From the NCBI GenBank assembly GCA_944323045.1, contig CALUQX010000007.1:1-64000 (forward strand): a DNA stretch of 64,000 nucleotides, in the 5' to 3' direction. The stretch is from Candidatus Gastranaerophilales bacterium. Lineage in GTDB: Bacteria > Cyanobacteriota > Vampirovibrionia > Gastranaerophilales > Gastranaerophilaceae. The position numbers and the translations under genes are program-made. Shown here piece by piece: positions 62,181 through 64,000 of this stretch (positions within the stretch are counted from its first letter, which is position 1; every line of letters starts with the position of its first letter). The notes beneath the pieces were generated by a model, which had not been told where the DNA came from, did no database searches, and was given only the letters and a program-made list of their open reading frames with translations.

Positions 62181-63350
62181 CTATTCGTAGTGAATGCCTG
62201 CCTCTTTCATTCTTCTAATGCATTCTTTTATTGTCGGAACATCTTTTGTTAAGGCAACGCGGAAATAACCTTCGCCGCATCTGCCGTAACCATTGCCGGC
62301 AGGAACTACAACGTGAGCTTTTTCAAGCATCATTGTAACAAATTCTTCGCTGGTCATTCCTTTAGGTACAGGCAGCCATAGATAGAAGGTTGCTTTTGAA
62401 GGTTTAATATTCCAGCCAAGTTCTCTGAACCCTTCTTCTGCAGCGTCGCGGCGTTCCTGATACATTTTATTTAACTTATCAATTGTTGATTTGTCAATAT
62501 CAAAAGCAACTGTAGCAGCATCTTGAATAGCTTTGAATGTGCCGCTGTCAATGTTGTTTTTGATAGTTCCGAGCGCTTTAACGGCTTTTTCATTACCGCA
62601 GACAAATCCTACCCTCCATCCTGTCATATTGTAGGATTTTGAGTGGGAGTAGAATTCAACAGCTATATCTTTTGCGCCTTCTACCTGCAGCACAGAAGGT
62701 GCAACATAGCCGTCATAAGTCATTTCTGAATATGCCATATCTGAACAGAGTAAAATGTCATATTTTTTACAGAAATCAACAGCTTTTTTGAAAAATTCCA
62801 GATCAGCAACAGCGCCGGTCGGGTTATTCGGGTAATTCAAAAACATCAATTTTGATTTTTTTGCAATATCTTCAGGAATTTTGTCAAAATCAGGCAAATA
62901 TCCGTTTTCTTCCAATAAAGGCATTGCATAAGGAGTTCCGCCTGCAAAAATCGTTGCGTTTTTATAAACAGGATATCCTGGATCCGGCACTAAAGTGTAA
63001 TCGCCTTCATCAACAAATGCGAAAAATATGTGTGCAATAGCTTCTTTAGACCCGATATTTGCAAGCATTTCAGTATCCGGATTGAGTTCTACGCCAAAAC
63101 GTTTTTTCATCCACGCGCAGGCAGCTTTTCTAAATTTTTCAGTACCGTTGTATGGCGGATAATCGTGATTTTTCGGATTATCAATAGCTCTGTGCATTTC
63201 TTCAACAACAGGAGCAAGTGTCGGTGTATCAGGATCTCCGATACCAAGGCTTATAATATCAATACCTTTTGCCTTTGCTTCTGCTATTTTTCTGTCAATT
63301 TCCGCAAACAGGTACGGTGGAATTTTTTCTAAACGTTCTGAAACTTTCAT
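62181..63350 (-). CDS. dapL: LL-diaminopimelate aminotransferase
   Basis: 389 residues, PLP fold type I. Motifs: ISLGIGDPDTPTLAPVVEEM, YPPYNGTEKFRKA, NIGSKEAIAHIFFAF, FLNYPNNPTGAV, SHSKSYNMTGWRVGF (PLP Lys) and GYFRVALT. The whole matches the DapL group that makes LL-diaminopimelate directly from tetrahydrodipicolinate, the lysine/peptidoglycan route of cyanobacteria. Other class I aminotransferases are a less likely option. ATG 63350 has GGGAGAGAAG; the longer frame from 63476 lacks one. Confidence 0.85.
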   Translation of the reverse strand: MKVSERLEKIPPYLFAEIDRKIAEAKAKGIDIISLGIGDPDTPTLAPVVEEMHRAIDNPKNHDYPPYNGTEKFRKAACAWMKKRFGVELNPDTEMLANIGSKEAIAHIFFAFVDEGDYTLVPDPGYPVYKNATIFAGGTPYAMPLLEENGYLPDFDKIPEDIAKKSKLMFLNYPNNPTGAVADLEFFKKAVDFCKKYDILLCSDMAYSEMTYDGYVAPSVLQVEGAKDIAVEFYSHSKSYNMTGWRVGFVCGNEKAVKALGTIKNNIDSGTFKAIQDAATVAFDIDKSTIDKLNKMYQERRDAAEEGFRELGWNIKPSKATFYLWLPVPKGMTSEEFVTMMLEKAHVVVPAGNGYGRCGEGYFRVALTKDVPTIKECIRRMKEAGIHYE

Positions 63351-63442
63351 AACTTCTCTCCCATAATTTCTTTTCATAAGGCTAATTTTATGATAACATG
63401 AAAATAGATAAAAGTGAAACAATTTTAAAAGGTTTTTTATAA

Positions 63443-64000
63443 ATGAGTATAGTTGCCGATGACAATGATTTTGCAATAAAAAAGCATAACGGGAAAAATC
63501 CGGTTATTAAGGCTGAATCAATAGAATTTGATAAAAATTTTGAAAACTGTATCCGCCCGAAAAGTTTTGATACCTACATCGGTCAATCAGCGCTCAAAGA
63601 GACCCTCAAAATTTCCATTGCAGCGGCGAAAAAACGAGAACTTCCGCTGGATCACCTTTTATTTTACGGACCTCCGGGGCTTGGGAAAACCACTCTGGCA
63701 GGAGTTATTGCAGAACAAATGGGTGTTGAAATAAAAATCACCTCTGCACCGGCACTTGAACGTCCGCGTGATATTATCGGAATTTTAATGTCTCTCAAAG
63801 GCGGAGAAATTCTCTTTATTGATGAAATTCATCGCTTGAACAAAGTCGCAGAAGAAATTTTGTATCCGGCAATGGAAGACTTTTTTCTTGATATGACAAC
63901 AGGCAAAAGCCAGACAGTTAAGACATTACGTGTGCCGCTGCCAAAGTTTACGCTAATTGGTGCAACAACAAAAGCAGGAGAACTCTCAGGACCTTTGCGT
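63443..64000 (+). CDS. ruvB: Holliday junction helicase RuvB (runs off the window)
   Basis: First 186 codons present; the frame is open at the window end. Walker A GPPGLGKT (76-83), Walker [10 protein letters not shown] (about 125-133), sensor-type [15 protein letters not shown] non-conserved N-terminal segment of about 38 residues precedes [12 protein letters not shown]. RuvB drives branch migration with RuvA. ATG follows AAAAGG. Divergent from dapL. Confidence 0.95.
   Translation, partial: MSIVADDNDFAIKKHNGKNPVIKAESIEFDKNFENCIRPKSFDTYIGQSALKETLKISIAAAKKRELPLDHLLFYGPPGLGKTTLAGVIAEQMGVEIKITSAPALERPRDIIGILMSLKGGEILFIDEIHRLNKVAEEILYPAMEDFFLDMTTGKSQTVKTLRVPLPKFTLIGATTKAGELSGPLR

Overview
The window is AT-rich bacterial chromosome from a diderm that most resembles the non-photosynthetic gut relatives of Cyanobacteria (Melainabacteria/Vampirovibrionia, order Gastranaerophilales). 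I infer this from the gene content. The F1 beta and epsilon genes stand apart from the other ATP synthase genes, as in cyanobacteria. A PipY-type gene is followed by sepF. Two sigma-70 factors of the cyanobacterial SigA style are present, as are a glycogen synthase, KdsA (so KDO-containing LPS), an Omp85/Skp pair and several long-leader prepilins. No photosynthesis gene, rRNA, tRNA, CRISPR array, IS transposase or reverse transcriptase was seen.

Layout. 1-1380: gene-free mosaic of GC-richer repeats. 1.4-4.4 kb: DtxR/MntR regulator, GT9 glycosyltransferase, ComM. 4.5-7.4 kb (minus): atpD-atpC followed by two half-size chromate transporters. 7.6-10.2 kb: unknown gene, comF, unknown gene, radical SAM protein. 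10.2-12.7 kb (minus): PilO-like and fused PilM-PilN proteins. 12.8-17.2 kb: nadA-rlmB, primary-type sigma factor, histidine kinase. 17.6-22.1 kb: HEAT protein, TPR protein, phosphoesterase, MBL hydrolase, TPR protein. 22.1-24.3 kb: XRE regulator, prepilin A and a repeat cluster. 24.4-32.4 kb: rsmI, Omp85, Skp, udp, DUF4177-like protein, 4-alpha-glucanotransferase, aroQ. 32.5-36.4 kb: candidate sRNA, small unknown genes, alcohol dehydrogenase, pipY-sepF. 36.4-38.8 kb: prepilin B between two repeat clusters. 38.8-45 kb (minus): two unknown proteins, tsaB-tsaE-GGDEF-yebC, second sigma factor. 45.2-48.9 kb: thioredoxin-like protein, folE2, prepilin C with a divergent XRE regulator, folP. 49-51.7 kb (minus): two unknown membrane proteins, radical SAM protein, zinc-ribbon peptide. 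51.7-56.5 kb: kdsA, MBL hydrolase, pheS, two unknown genes, mazG. 56.6-64 kb: unknown membrane protein, glgA, a 1188-residue zinc-ribbon/cyclase-like/TPR protein, dapL and the start of ruvB.

The most striking signal is in prepilins A (22446-23582) and B (37027-38163). They share most of their sequence but end in different tails built mostly from C-ending codons (21/33 and 25/35) in an AT-rich genome. Conserved positions (A-Y-x-R-x-F-x-S-x-x-T-R, then L-A-x-C-V) alternate with variable ones. This looks like a pair of diversity-generating-retroelement variable regions on type IV pilin-like proteins, with a perfect 13-bp hairpin at the end of tail B. The reverse transcriptase and template would have to lie outside the window. 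Both genes sit inside repeat clusters, and the long leader peptides look as if they were built from the same repeats. ComM, ComF, PilMN and PilO show that a type IV pilus/competence machine is encoded here.

A second theme is transcription start layout. About eleven genes have a -10 hexamer ending exactly 6 nt (once 7) before the ATG, so leaderless mRNAs are probably common. A candidate sRNA with a CCUCCC loop, and a set of signal-less proteins sharing a short N-terminal aromatic-x-G motif, are further leads.
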